DNA from: an uncultured Bacteroidota bacterium
Lineage (GTDB): Bacteria; Bacteroidota; Bacteroidia; Flavobacteriales; Flavobacteriaceae
Reading direction: 5' to 3'
Assembly: GCA_902518355.1 (NCBI GenBank)
Contig: CABYFY010000002.1
Coordinates: 106,404-170,403 of the forward strand
Length of the DNA stretch: 64,000 nucleotides
This document shows positions 45,832 through 55,544 of the stretch, one piece after another. Made by a program: the position numbers and the translations under genes. The notes under the pieces are model-generated. The model ran no database searches and had not been told where the DNA came from. It saw only the letters and a list, made by a program, of their open reading frames with translations. Positions within the stretch are counted from its first letter, which is position 1. Every line of letters begins with the position of its first letter.

Positions 45832-47427
45832 CTAAATTAGCATTGATAATGGATTTTCAATAAGAGGCTTTAGAGCTTGTAAAAATTTAGCCCCAGTCAA
45901 TCCGTCAACAACTCTGTGATCACATGCCAAAGTTAATTTCATAGTATTTCCTACAACAATTTCTCCCTCTTTGACAACAGGCTTCTGAACAATTGCACCA
46001 ACCGAGAGAATTACTGAATTTGGTGGATTAATTATAGAAGTAAAACTTTCGATACCAAACATCCCAAGATTTGATATTGTAAACGTACTACCCTGCATCA
46101 TATCAGGTGTAAGTTTTTTATCCCTCGCTAAACCTGCCATCTCCTTGACTGAATTGCTAATGTCTGCAACACTCATTTTATCAGCATTTTTTAATACTGG
46201 GACTATTAAACCATCCTCCACCCCTACTGCAACTCCTATATTTACAAAATTATTATATCTAATCTTGTCATCAAACCACTGAGAATTTACACTCGGGTTA
46301 TTTCTTAAAGCAACAGCACAAGCTTTTATGATAATATCGTTGAATGAGATTTTTGTATCTGGGATTGAATTACACTGTTTTCTAAACGCGATAGTTTCAG
46401 ACATATCAAGCTCAATATTTAAATAATAATGAGGTGCTGAAAATTTAGATTCAGAAAGTCTTTTAGCGATAACCTTTCTCATTTGAGAGTGATTAACCTC
46501 AGTATAGTCTTGAATAACATTGGAATCTGAAACAATATTAGTAACTGGCTGAACAATCGATGGTTCTTTATAGTTTTCAATGTCAGTTTTAATAATTCTT
46601 CCGCTGTCACCAGTTCCTTGAATCATTGAAATATCAAGGTTCTTTTCCTTAGCTAATTTTTTAGCCAATGGTGAAATAAAAATCCGATCTGTTTTTGTTG
46701 TAGTTTTTGATGAATCATCAATTTTTTTCTCAGACTTAGTCTCAATAACTTCTTGAACAGCTTCTTGAGTTTTTGGTTTTTCTGCAGTTTTTTTACTGCC
46801 GCTTAAGTAAGGATTAACATCTGTACCTTTTGGACCAATTATAGCAAGTAATGAATCAACTTTTGCAGAATCTCCTTCGGCTAGACCAACGTGAAGTAAT
46901 GTTCCTGAGTAAAAAGACTCAAATTCCATTGTAGCTTTATCTGTCTCAATTTCAGCTAAAATCTCGCCCTCCTCAACCTCATCACCAACTTTTTTGAACC
47001 AGGATGCAACTGTTCCTTCCTCCATAGTATCACTTAATCTAGGCATTGAAACAACGTGAACATCGTCACTTTCTGGTATTTCAATATCTTGAGTTTGTTC
47101 AATAGGATTGTCTTCTGGTTCTGAAATCTCACTTTTATCCTCTACAACTGATTCTTTACCACCGCCTAAAATAGACTCGATATCATCACCTGGATTTCCA
47201 ATAATAGCAAGAGGAGCATCAACTTTTGCAGTTTCATTTTCCTGAATTCCAATGTATAACAAGGTACCTTCATAGAATGATTCAAATTCCATGGTTGCCT
47301 TATCGGTTTCAATTTCGGCTAAAATCTCTCCCTCCTGTACAGTATCACCTACCTTTTTAAACCAGGTTGCAACTGTTCCTTCTTCCATGGTATCACTCAA
47401 GCGAGGCATTTTAATTAACTCAGCCAT
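45832..47427 (-). CDS. pdhC: Pyruvate dehydrogenase E2 (dihydrolipoamide acetyltransferase), two lipoyl domains
   Basis: A 531-residue E2. There are two N-terminal lipoyl domains, about residues 3-75 and 123-198, nearly identical to each other around the lipoylated lysine (IETDKATMEFESF in both). A proline/charged linker leads to a peripheral-subunit-binding domain (SPLAKKLAKEKNLD, about 250-285). The catalytic domain ends with the CDHRVVDG motif (His/Asp). It transfers acetyl groups from the lipoyl arm to CoA. It directly follows pdhA (2 bp gap). The E1-beta gene is not next to it. Confidence 0.95.
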   Translation of the reverse strand: MAELIKMPRLSDTMEEGTVATWFKKVGDTVQEGEILAEIETDKATMEFESFYEGTLLYIGIQENETAKVDAPLAIIGNPGDDIESILGGGKESVVEDKSEISEPEDNPIEQTQDIEIPESDDVHVVSMPRLSDTMEEGTVASWFKKVGDEVEEGEILAEIETDKATMEFESFYSGTLLHVGLAEGDSAKVDSLLAIIGPKGTDVNPYLSGSKKTAEKPKTQEAVQEVIETKSEKKIDDSSKTTTKTDRIFISPLAKKLAKEKNLDISMIQGTGDSGRIIKTDIENYKEPSIVQPVTNIVSDSNVIQDYTEVNHSQMRKVIAKRLSESKFSAPHYYLNIELDMSETIAFRKQCNSIPDTKISFNDIIIKACAVALRNNPSVNSQWFDDKIRYNNFVNIGVAVGVEDGLIVPVLKNADKMSVADISNSVKEMAGLARDKKLTPDMMQGSTFTISNLGMFGIESFTSIINPPNSVILSVGAIVQKPVVKEGEIVVGNTMKLTLACDHRVVDGLTGAKFLQALKPLIENPLSMLI

Positions 47428-47429
47428 AA

Positions 47430-48428
47430 TTAAATTTTATGTTTTAAAAATGGATAATTATCCTGTTCGTAAACAGAATCATACATAATATTTTTTTCAG
47501 GATAGGAAGATTCTTCAGCGAATTTTTCACATTCTTTAACCATATCTTTTACCCTTAAATCAATTTCATCTATTTGTTTTTGTGTTGCATATTTCTTTTT
47601 TAGAATAAGTTCCTTGACCTTAGTAATAGGATCAATTTTTTTGTACTCTGCAACTTCATCCTTTGTTCTGTAATGTTGGGCATCACTCATTGAATGGCCT
47701 CTATACCTATATGTTTTCATTTCTAAGAAAGTTGGCCCATCACCATTTCTGGCTCTTAATATAGCTTCGTCTACAGCCTTTGCAACCTTTACAGGATCCA
47801 TGCCATCAACTGGCCCACATGGCATTTCGTAACCTAAACCTAATTTCCAGATATCAGTTGTATTAGATGTTCTTTCAACAGACGTCCCCATAGCATAGCC
47901 ATTATTTTCGCAAATAAACACCACTGGTAGTTTCCACAACATCGCCAAATTGAATGTTTCATGTAATGATCCCTGTCTCGCAGCACCATCACCAAAATAG
48001 CATAGAGTTGCAGCATCACTCCCATGATATTTATCACCAAATGCTATACCAGCACCAAGAGGAATCTGCCCACCAACAATCCCATGACCTCCATAAAATC
48101 GATGTTCCTTGGAGAATATATGCATAGAACCTCCCAAACCTTGAGAAGTACCAGTCGCTTTACCATATAATTCAGCCATAACTCTTTTTGGGTCAACTCC
48201 CATTCCGATTGGTTGAACATGATTTCTGTAAGCTGTAATCATCTTATCCTTGGATAAGTCCATGGCATGAAGAGAACCTGCAAGGACAGCTTCTTGGCCA
48301 TTGTAAAGGTGTAAAAACCCTCTAACTTTCTGCTGTATGTAAACCGCAGCTAATTTATCTTCAAACTTTCTCCAAAATAACATATTCTCGTACCAAGATA
48401 AATATGTGTCTTTAGTGATTTTCTTCAT
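47430..48428 (-). CDS. pdhA: Pyruvate dehydrogenase E1 component, alpha subunit
   Basis: A 332-residue thiamine diphosphate enzyme subunit. Motifs: RGFLHLYNGQEAV, AYRNHVQPIGMG, GLGGSMHIFSKEHRFYGGHG (in parts), and the TPP site GDGAARQGSLHETFNLA with NNGYAMGT. The phosphorylation-loop-like YRYRGHSMSDAQHYR is also present. With E1-beta it decarboxylates pyruvate and loads the lipoyl arm of E2. A full promoter match lies 19-50 bp upstream, so pdhA-pdhC is its own transcription unit, separate from porV. Confidence 0.96.
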   Translation of the reverse strand: MKKITKDTYLSWYENMLFWRKFEDKLAAVYIQQKVRGFLHLYNGQEAVLAGSLHAMDLSKDKMITAYRNHVQPIGMGVDPKRVMAELYGKATGTSQGLGGSMHIFSKEHRFYGGHGIVGGQIPLGAGIAFGDKYHGSDAATLCYFGDGAARQGSLHETFNLAMLWKLPVVFICENNGYAMGTSVERTSNTTDIWKLGLGYEMPCGPVDGMDPVKVAKAVDEAILRARNGDGPTFLEMKTYRYRGHSMSDAQHYRTKDEVAEYKKIDPITKVKELILKKKYATQKQIDEIDLRVKDMVKECEKFAEESSYPEKNIMYDSVYEQDNYPFLKHKI

Positions 48429-48446
48429 AGGTTAGTATTGAATCCA

Positions 48447-48478
48447 CAAAAATAAGACATAGATTGTCCATTGCAAAA
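48447..48478 (-). promoter_or_regulatory. Bacteroidota promoter for pdhA-pdhC (TTTTG-N19-TATTTTTG)
   Basis: On the minus strand TTTTG (48474-48478) is followed after exactly 19 bp by TATTTTTG (48447-48454), which matches both elements and spacing of the Bacteroidota housekeeping promoter. Transcription would begin around 48440, about 12 bp before the pdhA ATG at 48428. Confidence 0.8.
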
Positions 48479-48507
48479 GACAAAATAAAATATTTTAACA
48501 AGAAAAA

Positions 48508-49752
48508 CTAGTATTCTAAATATGAGTTGGAGCCGAAATCAAAGGTAAGAGAAAATCTTAGAGTATTTTCAAGGGGGCTTGGAACCTTAGAGGCAGAGAA
48601 AAGATATGATAAATCTACTCTAGTTCCAGAAAACTTAAAACCAGCACCAAGGGCTAAAAATTTTCTTGCTCCTTTATCCTCACTTTCGTTAAAATATCCA
48701 GCTCTTAAGGCAAAAGAATCATCATAAACATATTCAGCACCAAGAGCCCAAGTAAATTCTTTTAATTCTTCACTAAATCCACCTGGAGCATCTGAAAAAG
48801 ATTGAAAAACACCAGACAAAAAATCAACATCAGTAGACTGACCGTCAACAATTCCTGTGTAGGAGTTGCCTGACTGCTCATCACCTTCATCAAAAACTCC
48901 GTTTTGATTATTATCAATGTAATCAGTAAATGTTCCGTATATTGGAGGAGTGGGGACTAATAATTTCGTAACCTCTGCAGTAACTGCAACTTTGTTATAT
49001 TGATCTAACAGAAAATCAAATCCACCACCAACTCTAAGATTAGTAGGTAAAAAAGTCTCAGAACCAGATTCATCATATTTTATTTTTGGACCAAGGTTTT
49101 GAATAATCATACCGGCCCTCCATCTACCATCAATATCACCATATGTTTGTTCTTCACCCTGGTAATAAGCAGAAATATCAACAGCATATGAACTGGCAGC
49201 TTTTGCAGTTTCATCAACTGCTTGAATTCTTAAATCAGATCTCAAATAACGTAGTGCGACACCCATTGAAAATTGATCTGCCAATCTAAGTGAGTATGAA
49301 ATATCCATTGTCATCTCATTAGGTTTTTCAATTAAAGCTTGTGAAAATTCATCTTGAATAATTTCAATCTCACCTAAAGAAAAATATCTTAAACTTACTG
49401 CAAATGCGCTTCTCTCATTAATTCTATTGAAATAAGTTAAATTTCCAAGAGAAATGTCATTTACCAATTTACTTAGATAAGGAGTATAACTGAGTCCAAA
49501 TCCAGATTTAGTTTCTGAAAAGACATATTTCGAAGGATTCCAAAATTGTGAATATGTATCAACTGAGGTTGCAACACCCATATCACCCATACTTGCAGCC
49601 CTAGCATCAGATGCAATTAAAAGAAATGGAACACCAGTGGTGATAACCCTGCTATCATTAGGATTAGGAATAATTTCCGTGGATGTTTGAGAGTTTATTT
49701 TTAAAGCAAAAAAAACTGCTATAAAGAATAATATGTGTTTTTTCATTTTCAT
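48508..49752 (-). CDS. porV: Type IX secretion outer-membrane protein PorV (LptO)
   Basis: I start at the ATG at 49752 (about 414 residues, MKMKKHILFFIAVFFALK), a cationic, hydrophobic signal peptide ending near NSQ; an earlier ATG at 49764 has less signal-like sequence. The body is a beta-barrel: GVPFLLIASDARAASMGDMGVAT is the PorV hallmark near the N-terminus, and alternating strands run to the terminal aromatic-rich end LRFSLTFDFGSNSYLEY. PorV carries type IX cargo from the translocon to the PorU sortase. It lies 10-22 bp after porU, in the same operon. Confidence 0.93.
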   Translation of the reverse strand: MKMKKHILFFIAVFFALKINSQTSTEIIPNPNDSRVITTGVPFLLIASDARAASMGDMGVATSVDTYSQFWNPSKYVFSETKSGFGLSYTPYLSKLVNDISLGNLTYFNRINERSAFAVSLRYFSLGEIEIIQDEFSQALIEKPNEMTMDISYSLRLADQFSMGVALRYLRSDLRIQAVDETAKAASSYAVDISAYYQGEEQTYGDIDGRWRAGMIIQNLGPKIKYDESGSETFLPTNLRVGGGFDFLLDQYNKVAVTAEVTKLLVPTPPIYGTFTDYIDNNQNGVFDEGDEQSGNSYTGIVDGQSTDVDFLSGVFQSFSDAPGGFSEELKEFTWALGAEYVYDDSFALRAGYFNESEDKGARKFLALGAGFKFSGTRVDLSYLFSASKVPSPLENTLRFSLTFDFGSNSYLEY

Positions 49753-49774
49753 AATAGTTAGCAAATATACTGAT

Positions 49775-52700
49775 TTATAGTATTACAAGTTTTTCGATTT
49801 TTGATACACTTTTATTTAGTGCTTCAGACCTTACACTTAACTTGTATATGTAAACACCTTTAGCAACTTTGTCTCCAAAATCATCCCTACCGTCCCAGTA
49901 AAAATCTCTCGAAAAACTATTATTTCCAGATGAATCAGTTGCTCCGAATATCGTTTTTACCAATCTACCTGAAACAGTAAATATTTGTATTGTAACGTTC
50001 AAAGGAGTAGAACTATTGTGATTAAACCAAAATTCTGTGTAATCAATAAATGGATTCGGATAATTCAAAATATTATCAATAACTAAATCTTCATCTTCAT
50101 CAAAGACCATAAATTCGATTTCAGATTCAGAAGAATTATTATAAACATCCCATGCTTTTAATTTAAGGGTATGAACCCCGGCACTGATATTATTGAGAGG
50201 AAAATTTATAGTTCCATTCTGAAAATCATCAATATTTGCCTGATAATAATCATTTAATATGTAAGAATTAGCCTGATCTGAATCTATAGTTGCTACAATA
50301 TCATGACCAACCCCACTAGAAGTGTTAATTCCATTCTCGTCAAAAAGTTTCACAATTAAATTTGGGTTTTCGTTAGTTATTCCACCGTTTATAAATGATT
50401 CGTCATTCATAAATAACTCAATTTCAGGACCAAGATTATCTTCCTCAGCATTTTCATTAATGCCTCCGACTTGAACCGTAAGATCATATCCATTATTATC
50501 TTTTAAATTATTGTATTGTTTTGAATAAAAACTGAATTTTCCAAAATCTACTTCCATTCCAACATCTTTAGGAACAATAAAATCAAAATCAAACTCTCCA
50601 TCTACAACACTTGACTTACCTCTAAAAAGGGTTTCTCCCAAGGTTTTAAAATTCAATAAAATTTGATTCCCTAGGTTATCAGTTGTACCGTCATTACCTA
50701 ATGTTGTTCTGTCAATTTCTTTATCATAAAAAGTAACGGTTAATTCTCCCTGGTAATCATTAGCTATCTGTCCCTGAGAATCAATTATATTTCCCTTTAC
50801 ATTTACCAAATCAAGACCTCGAATATTAGAATCAAATTCATTAATTGGAATATCATTAATTTTTGTAATAATTATTTGAGGTTCAGGAATAGCTAATTTC
50901 ATTGCGGGATCACCAATAAAAAAAACTAATCTTCTTTGATCTGAAGCTGAAATTGAAGGGTCTATTTTTGTTAGTCTTAAAGCTTCTGCCATCGAAACAT
51001 AAGAATTCGAATCTAGTGAGAATAAATAATTCTCAAGAGTCAAATTAAAATTTACTCCAACTGAGACGAAAATTTGTCTAGTCGTTGTTATAAGTGCAAT
51101 TGAACCCCCATTCTTATTCCAATACAAATATTCGCCGGCTGTTTCTCTGTTCGGATTGTCAAATTTTGTAAACTCACAGGTGACTGAAACAAAACAATTA
51201 AATTTATCGTTTGTAATTTCTTCTGCATCAATTTTATCAAATATTCTTTCCCTTGCAAGGCCATCTTCTCCGCCATGTCCAAAGTAATTTACAACTAATG
51301 CGCCTTGCTTCATCCCATTAATAATTTGATTTTTAACCTCAGGATATCTTTCACCACCTGATGATGCTTCTTGATTAAACGCGTCAGCCAATATTTTTTT
51401 TGCATTAAAAAATGGCTTATTTTCAGAAATTAAGTCTGCTATGTCATTTGAAGTTGATTGAATAATATTTTCCCAAGGCTCATCTACATCATCTGAAATA
51501 ACTATAATTTTATTTCTCCAATCACTAAAAGAATTTTGACTATAATAAGTCTCAACTTTGTCTACCAAATCTCTTGCTCTAATATTGGAATCAGCTAAAA
51601 TTCTACCAACGGCAATATCAAGTTTATTTGAATTTGACATCAATCCTTCTCCAATATCCATCATTCCATAAAAATCATCAGAAACATATGAGCTTGAGAG
51701 GCTAAAACTATTGAGCGAATTCCATGAAGGGATTATATTTGTATTGTTAGGTATTCTGTCTTTATAATCATAAGATGCATCACCAAACAAACAGAGATAT
51801 TTCAATGCATTGTTATTACTTGAATTGTTATACACGTATCTAACAAAATTTCTAATAGCTGAGATATCTTGATTTCCAGAACTAAACTCATTGTAAATTT
51901 TATTTAATTCAACAACTTTTACATTTAGCCCATTAACTTCCCTATTAATATCAGCCAATCTTTCTGCCTGCAAAAGCATATCAGATCTGGCAATAATTAT
52001 ATAGTCAACTGGTTCAATTTCATTTTGTGAATTAATAAATATTTTTTCTTTAATGTTTTGGTTAGTTATTTGAGAATCTCCCTCCAATGTTGGTACAAGA
52101 AAATTAGAATCATCAAATGCAATAAATTTATTTGAGGCCGAAAAGATTGACTTAAAAGAAAAATTTGATTCCTGGTTTGGAGAAATTTCTGAAATATTTG
52201 AAATATTTGAAATATTCCAAATACTAGAAATATTATTAGCATTTGATATTTCATAATTTACAATCTCCGAATCTAAATCCAAGTCGTTATTATAAAAAGT
52301 TAATTGTCCGTCACTGAAATTCAAACTTGAGCTTGCCTCAATCGAGATATAATCTAAATATGCTGATGAAGCTGGGTTTCCATTGTTGTTGTATGTCAAT
52401 AATAAGTTTGCGGTAGATGAATTTAAATCAATGTTTGACATATAATTATCACCTGTTGCTAAAATTGGGTCTCCAATTGGCCCAAAAATCATAGTGGATA
52501 AAGGAGATCCGTTTAATTCAACAGACATAGTAGTAACTATTTCAGAAGTAGCAGCTGCACTAATTTTCAAACTTATTGGTTTATCAACTAATAAATTAGC
52601 AAAATCAAAGCTAAAAGATTTGACATTTTCGAAATCAAATCTGTCTCCAAACCATCTTCTTCCAATTTTAGCTAGATTATAATCATCATTTTCATGAAAT

Positions 52701-53599
52701 TGATAGTTCGTGTAATAATCAATTGAAAAAACCGATTCTCCATTTGGCTCAATAAATTCTGTCGTTCGTATTCCATTTTCAGATCCAATAGCTAAAAAAT
52801 AGGAAGTTTTATCCTCAAATAAATTGATGTTTGTATTGTTCTCAGAATTATATCCTTTTGGACCACTTGCATAAAAAAGAATGTAATCACTTGAGTCGAA
52901 ACTACCATCTTCTTCGCCAATAATTTTGATTGCATTTTCAACAGGGTCAACCAGAAAATCTTCTTCATTTTGCATTTTTAACATTTTACCACCATGGCCA
53001 AAAATCCTAATACGTCTAGGGTCAATTGATTGAATATTAATTCCCAAAGCTTCCAGAAAATTTCTGTCAATTCTATGAATACCTGATTCGTGTACATAAA
53101 ACTGATACCAATCTCCATTTCTCATAACAGATGGTTGCACCAAGTTTTTTCTGTTATTCACATTATCAGAATATCTGTAGCTAATTTCAAAGCTTTTAAC
53201 TTTTTTATATACCCCATTTTTAAAAATTATTGGATCAAGTTCTAGAAAGGAAAATATTTTTCCCTTAGACATCGACGAATTAAACGTTACGTTGATATTG
53301 TTGTTAAAATTAACCTTTTGCAATCCGGAATATGGATTTAAATCAAAATCTTCATATAAAATATTTGAAATTACGACAGATGAATCATCAATAATTTTTT
53401 CACTATTCCATTGCATCGTAATTCTAAAATAATCTCCGTAGCTGAAATTATTTTTAAAGTTTTTAGTTTCAGGGACTACAAACGTATTACCGCCTAGAGT
53501 ATAAGACTTTTCTCCGTCCCATTCTACATCAATTTTAAGAGATTGGGCAAAGAAATTTGTGGAAATTAAAATGAGACTGCATAAAGTGAAAATTCTCAT
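49775..53599 (-). CDS. porU: Type IX secretion sortase PorU (C25 peptidase family)
   Basis: A 1274-residue exported protein: signal peptide ending FFAQ, a long N-terminal beta-rich region, then a C25 (gingipain-type) caspase-like domain. The catalytic dyad is visible as His775 in NYFGHGGEDG and Cys808 in VSVTCEFTKF. The last 100 or so residues (NYPNPFIDYTEFWF onward, with VYIYKLS) form a type A-like CTD that stays on the mature sortase. PorU cleaves the C-terminal sorting domain from secreted cargo and attaches them to the cell surface. It is divergent from gldJ, and porV follows it. Confidence 0.95.
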   Translation of the reverse strand: MRIFTLCSLILISTNFFAQSLKIDVEWDGEKSYTLGGNTFVVPETKNFKNNFSYGDYFRITMQWNSEKIIDDSSVVISNILYEDFDLNPYSGLQKVNFNNNINVTFNSSMSKGKIFSFLELDPIIFKNGVYKKVKSFEISYRYSDNVNNRKNLVQPSVMRNGDWYQFYVHESGIHRIDRNFLEALGINIQSIDPRRIRIFGHGGKMLKMQNEEDFLVDPVENAIKIIGEEDGSFDSSDYILFYASGPKGYNSENNTNINLFEDKTSYFLAIGSENGIRTTEFIEPNGESVFSIDYYTNYQFHENDDYNLAKIGRRWFGDRFDFENVKSFSFDFANLLVDKPISLKISAAATSEIVTTMSVELNGSPLSTMIFGPIGDPILATGDNYMSNIDLNSSTANLLLTYNNNGNPASSAYLDYISIEASSSLNFSDGQLTFYNNDLDLDSEIVNYEISNANNISSIWNISNISNISEISPNQESNFSFKSIFSASNKFIAFDDSNFLVPTLEGDSQITNQNIKEKIFINSQNEIEPVDYIIIARSDMLLQAERLADINREVNGLNVKVVELNKIYNEFSSGNQDISAIRNFVRYVYNNSSNNNALKYLCLFGDASYDYKDRIPNNTNIIPSWNSLNSFSLSSSYVSDDFYGMMDIGEGLMSNSNKLDIAVGRILADSNIRARDLVDKVETYYSQNSFSDWRNKIIVISDDVDEPWENIIQSTSNDIADLISENKPFFNAKKILADAFNQEASSGGERYPEVKNQIINGMKQGALVVNYFGHGGEDGLARERIFDKIDAEEITNDKFNCFVSVTCEFTKFDNPNRETAGEYLYWNKNGGSIALITTTRQIFVSVGVNFNLTLENYLFSLDSNSYVSMAEALRLTKIDPSISASDQRRLVFFIGDPAMKLAIPEPQIIITKINDIPINEFDSNIRGLDLVNVKGNIIDSQGQIANDYQGELTVTFYDKEIDRTTLGNDGTTDNLGNQILLNFKTLGETLFRGKSSVVDGEFDFDFIVPKDVGMEVDFGKFSFYSKQYNNLKDNNGYDLTVQVGGINENAEEDNLGPEIELFMNDESFINGGITNENPNLIVKLFDENGINTSSGVGHDIVATIDSDQANSYILNDYYQANIDDFQNGTINFPLNNISAGVHTLKLKAWDVYNNSSESEIEFMVFDEDEDLVIDNILNYPNPFIDYTEFWFNHNSSTPLNVTIQIFTVSGRLVKTIFGATDSSGNNSFSRDFYWDGRDDFGDKVAKGVYIYKLSVRSEALNKSVSKIEKLVIL

Positions 53600-53650
53600 A
53601 AAATGTAAAACGTTATACTACCTTAAATATTATACTACTTATACAATTAG

Positions 53651-53658
53651 CAAAAATA
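53651..53658 (-). promoter_or_regulatory. Candidate -7 box (TATTTTTG) for porU-porV
   Basis: The minus strand reads TATTTTTG about 52 bp before the porU ATG. I see no good -33 TTG at 17-23 bp further upstream, so this is a weak call. It shares the 175-bp divergent spacer with the gldJ promoter. Confidence 0.4.
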
Positions 53659-53715
53659 ACATAATATAATAATTGCTTATCCGTTAAATTAAAGAAATCA
53701 ATATGATTAAATATA

Positions 53716-53745
53716 TTGTGAAATGAGTATTAATTATTATATTTG
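53716..53745 (+). promoter_or_regulatory. Bacteroidota promoter for gldJ (TTG-N19-TATATTTG)
   Basis: TTG at 53716-53718 is followed after 19 bp by TATATTTG at 53738-53745, matching consensus in both elements and spacing. The gldJ ATG is at 53775, so the leader would be about 22 bases. Confidence 0.72.
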
Positions 53746-53774
53746 GAAGCTCTACATGAGTAAAAAGATTTACT

Positions 53775-55481
53775 ATGAAAAGAAAATTTAAATTTTACGC
53801 TGCAGTTTTATTCAGCTTTGTTATGCTTTTTTCCTTTGAAAGTTGCAACAAATCTCAATTTTCAAATAATAGAAATGTATCATCCGCTACTGGGTGGGCT
53901 ATAAATAATAAGAAAGGTGGTTTTCAGTACAATACCAACTATAAAGGACAACAAACTCCTCCAAATATGGTCTTAGTTGAAGGTGGTACTTACACAAAGG
54001 GACGAGTTCAAGATGATCCCATGAGAGACTGGAATAACTCACCTAACCAGCAACATGTTCAATCTTTTTACATGGACCAAACAGAGATTACCAACGTTAT
54101 GTACCTTGAGTACCTCGATTGGTTAAAAAGAAATGAAGATTATGATGTTTACACGGGGGCGTTACCAGATACACTCGTTTGGAGAAACAAACTTGGATAT
54201 GCTGAAGAAATGGTAAACAGTTATTTAAGACACCCTGCGTTTTCAGACTATCCAGTTGTAGGAGTTAGCTGGGTTCAAGCTTATGAATATGCTGAATGGA
54301 GAACTGACAGATATCAAGAGTTAATTCTAGAAAACAGTGGATGGCTTTCAAAAGGAGCTACACTTACAGATAAAGGAGGTAAAATAGCTAATAATGATAG
54401 TTTAATTAAATCTGGAAATTTCAACCAGGACGCATATGTTCAAATTCCTAATAAAAGTTTTGGTGGCGAAGATAACATTGAAGGATGGTCAGAACTACTC
54501 AAAGGTAACTCAAGCAGAAAAGAATCAAACAGAATAGCTAATATTAAAGGTGTTTCAGCAGACTCAATGGCTCCTTCATCTGCCAACAGAGAAACGGGAT
54601 TAATTACACCAAAATTTAGACTTCCTACTGAATCGGAGTGGGAATATGCAGCTCTTGGATTGAAAGAAGTAAGAGAATTTAATGTTTATCAAGCAAGAAA
54701 AAAATATCCATGGCAAGGACAATACACCAGAACAGGTCAAAGAAAAAACCTTGGAGATCAACTAGCAAACTTTAAAAATAGTGATGGAGATTATGGAGGA
54801 ATTGCCGGATGGTCTGATGATGGTGCTGACATTACTAACAGAGTTGGATCTTACAATGCAAATGCTTTTGGTTTGTATGATATGGCAGGAAATGTAGCTG
54901 AATGGGTAGCTGATGTATATAGACCAATTGTTGATGATGAATTTAATGACTTCAACTACTACAGAGGAAATGATTACAAGAAATTTGTAATAAGTGGTGA
55001 AGGTGAAGTTGAATTAGCCGAAGAAACCGAGTATAAAACTCTTTCAAATGGAAAAAGAGTTGCAATTGTAAGAGAAGGTGAGATAAGATCAATGGATTTG
55101 GAGGATTCAGATCTTCAAAACCGAACTCAATTTGATAAAAGTTATAACATCAATTTTAGAGATGGTGATATGAGGTCTTCAAGAGGCTTTAGCTCAGAAG
55201 ATGCTAGAAGCGATAGAGCTGATGCTGAAGATGGTGAAACTCAGACAATGTATAAATCTCCAAACTTAAATAATATTTCAGACTCTGGTGAAACTACACT
55301 GATTGGTGATCAAGTTAGAGTTTACAAAGGTGGATCTTGGAAAGATAGAGCTTACTGGTTAGATCCAGCGCAAAGAAGATTTTATCATCAGGATCAGGCA
55401 ACTGATTTTATTGGATTCAGATGTGTAATGTCAAGATTAGGTGGTAAATCACTAGATATGAAAAGACGATCTAGGAATTAA
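53775..55481 (+). CDS. gldJ: Gliding motility lipoprotein GldJ
   Basis: The product has 568 residues. The N-terminal signal ends in a lipobox with Cys24 (FESCNKSQ). The rest is a sulfatase-modifying-factor/FGE-like domain with MVLVEGGTYTKG, DQTEITN-type sequence MDQTEITNVMYLEYL, GVSWVQAYEYAEWR, FRLPTESEWEYAA, YDMAGNVAEWVADVY and GGSWKDRAYWLDP, ending FIGFRCVM. The FGE fold here is structural. GldJ helps assemble and stabilise the gliding/type IX machinery at the inner face of the outer membrane. It has its own promoter and a strong terminator. Confidence 0.95.
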   Translation: MKRKFKFYAAVLFSFVMLFSFESCNKSQFSNNRNVSSATGWAINNKKGGFQYNTNYKGQQTPPNMVLVEGGTYTKGRVQDDPMRDWNNSPNQQHVQSFYMDQTEITNVMYLEYLDWLKRNEDYDVYTGALPDTLVWRNKLGYAEEMVNSYLRHPAFSDYPVVGVSWVQAYEYAEWRTDRYQELILENSGWLSKGATLTDKGGKIANNDSLIKSGNFNQDAYVQIPNKSFGGEDNIEGWSELLKGNSSRKESNRIANIKGVSADSMAPSSANRETGLITPKFRLPTESEWEYAALGLKEVREFNVYQARKKYPWQGQYTRTGQRKNLGDQLANFKNSDGDYGGIAGWSDDGADITNRVGSYNANAFGLYDMAGNVAEWVADVYRPIVDDEFNDFNYYRGNDYKKFVISGEGEVELAEETEYKTLSNGKRVAIVREGEIRSMDLEDSDLQNRTQFDKSYNINFRDGDMRSSRGFSSEDARSDRADAEDGETQTMYKSPNLNNISDSGETTLIGDQVRVYKGGSWKDRAYWLDPAQRRFYHQDQATDFIGFRCVMSRLGGKSLDMKRRSRN

Positions 55482-55500
55482 ACGAATTTTTTAATTTTAA

Positions 55501-55532
55501 AAAAGCCCTATTATAAATTAGGGCTTTTTTTA
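55501..55532 (+). terminator. Intrinsic terminator after gldJ
   Basis: AAAAGCCCTA pairs perfectly with TAGGGCTTTT around an 8-nt loop (55511-55518), followed by a run of T. It lies 20 bp after the gldJ stop. Because the stem is flanked by A and T runs it may act in both directions. It ends only 12-13 bp before the murF ATG. Confidence 0.92.
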
Positions 55533-55544
55533 TACATTTATTAT

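Noticed and set aside
46860..47420. Long DNA repeat at the 5' end of pdhC
   Set aside because: It is the duplicated lipoyl domain, which is a normal feature of E2 proteins, not a mobile or regulatory repeat.
52186..52222. Short ATATTTG-like repeats inside porU
   Set aside because: They encode a local run of Ile-Ser/Asn residues (NISNISNIS) in the protein and show no sign of being a regulatory or CRISPR-type repeat.
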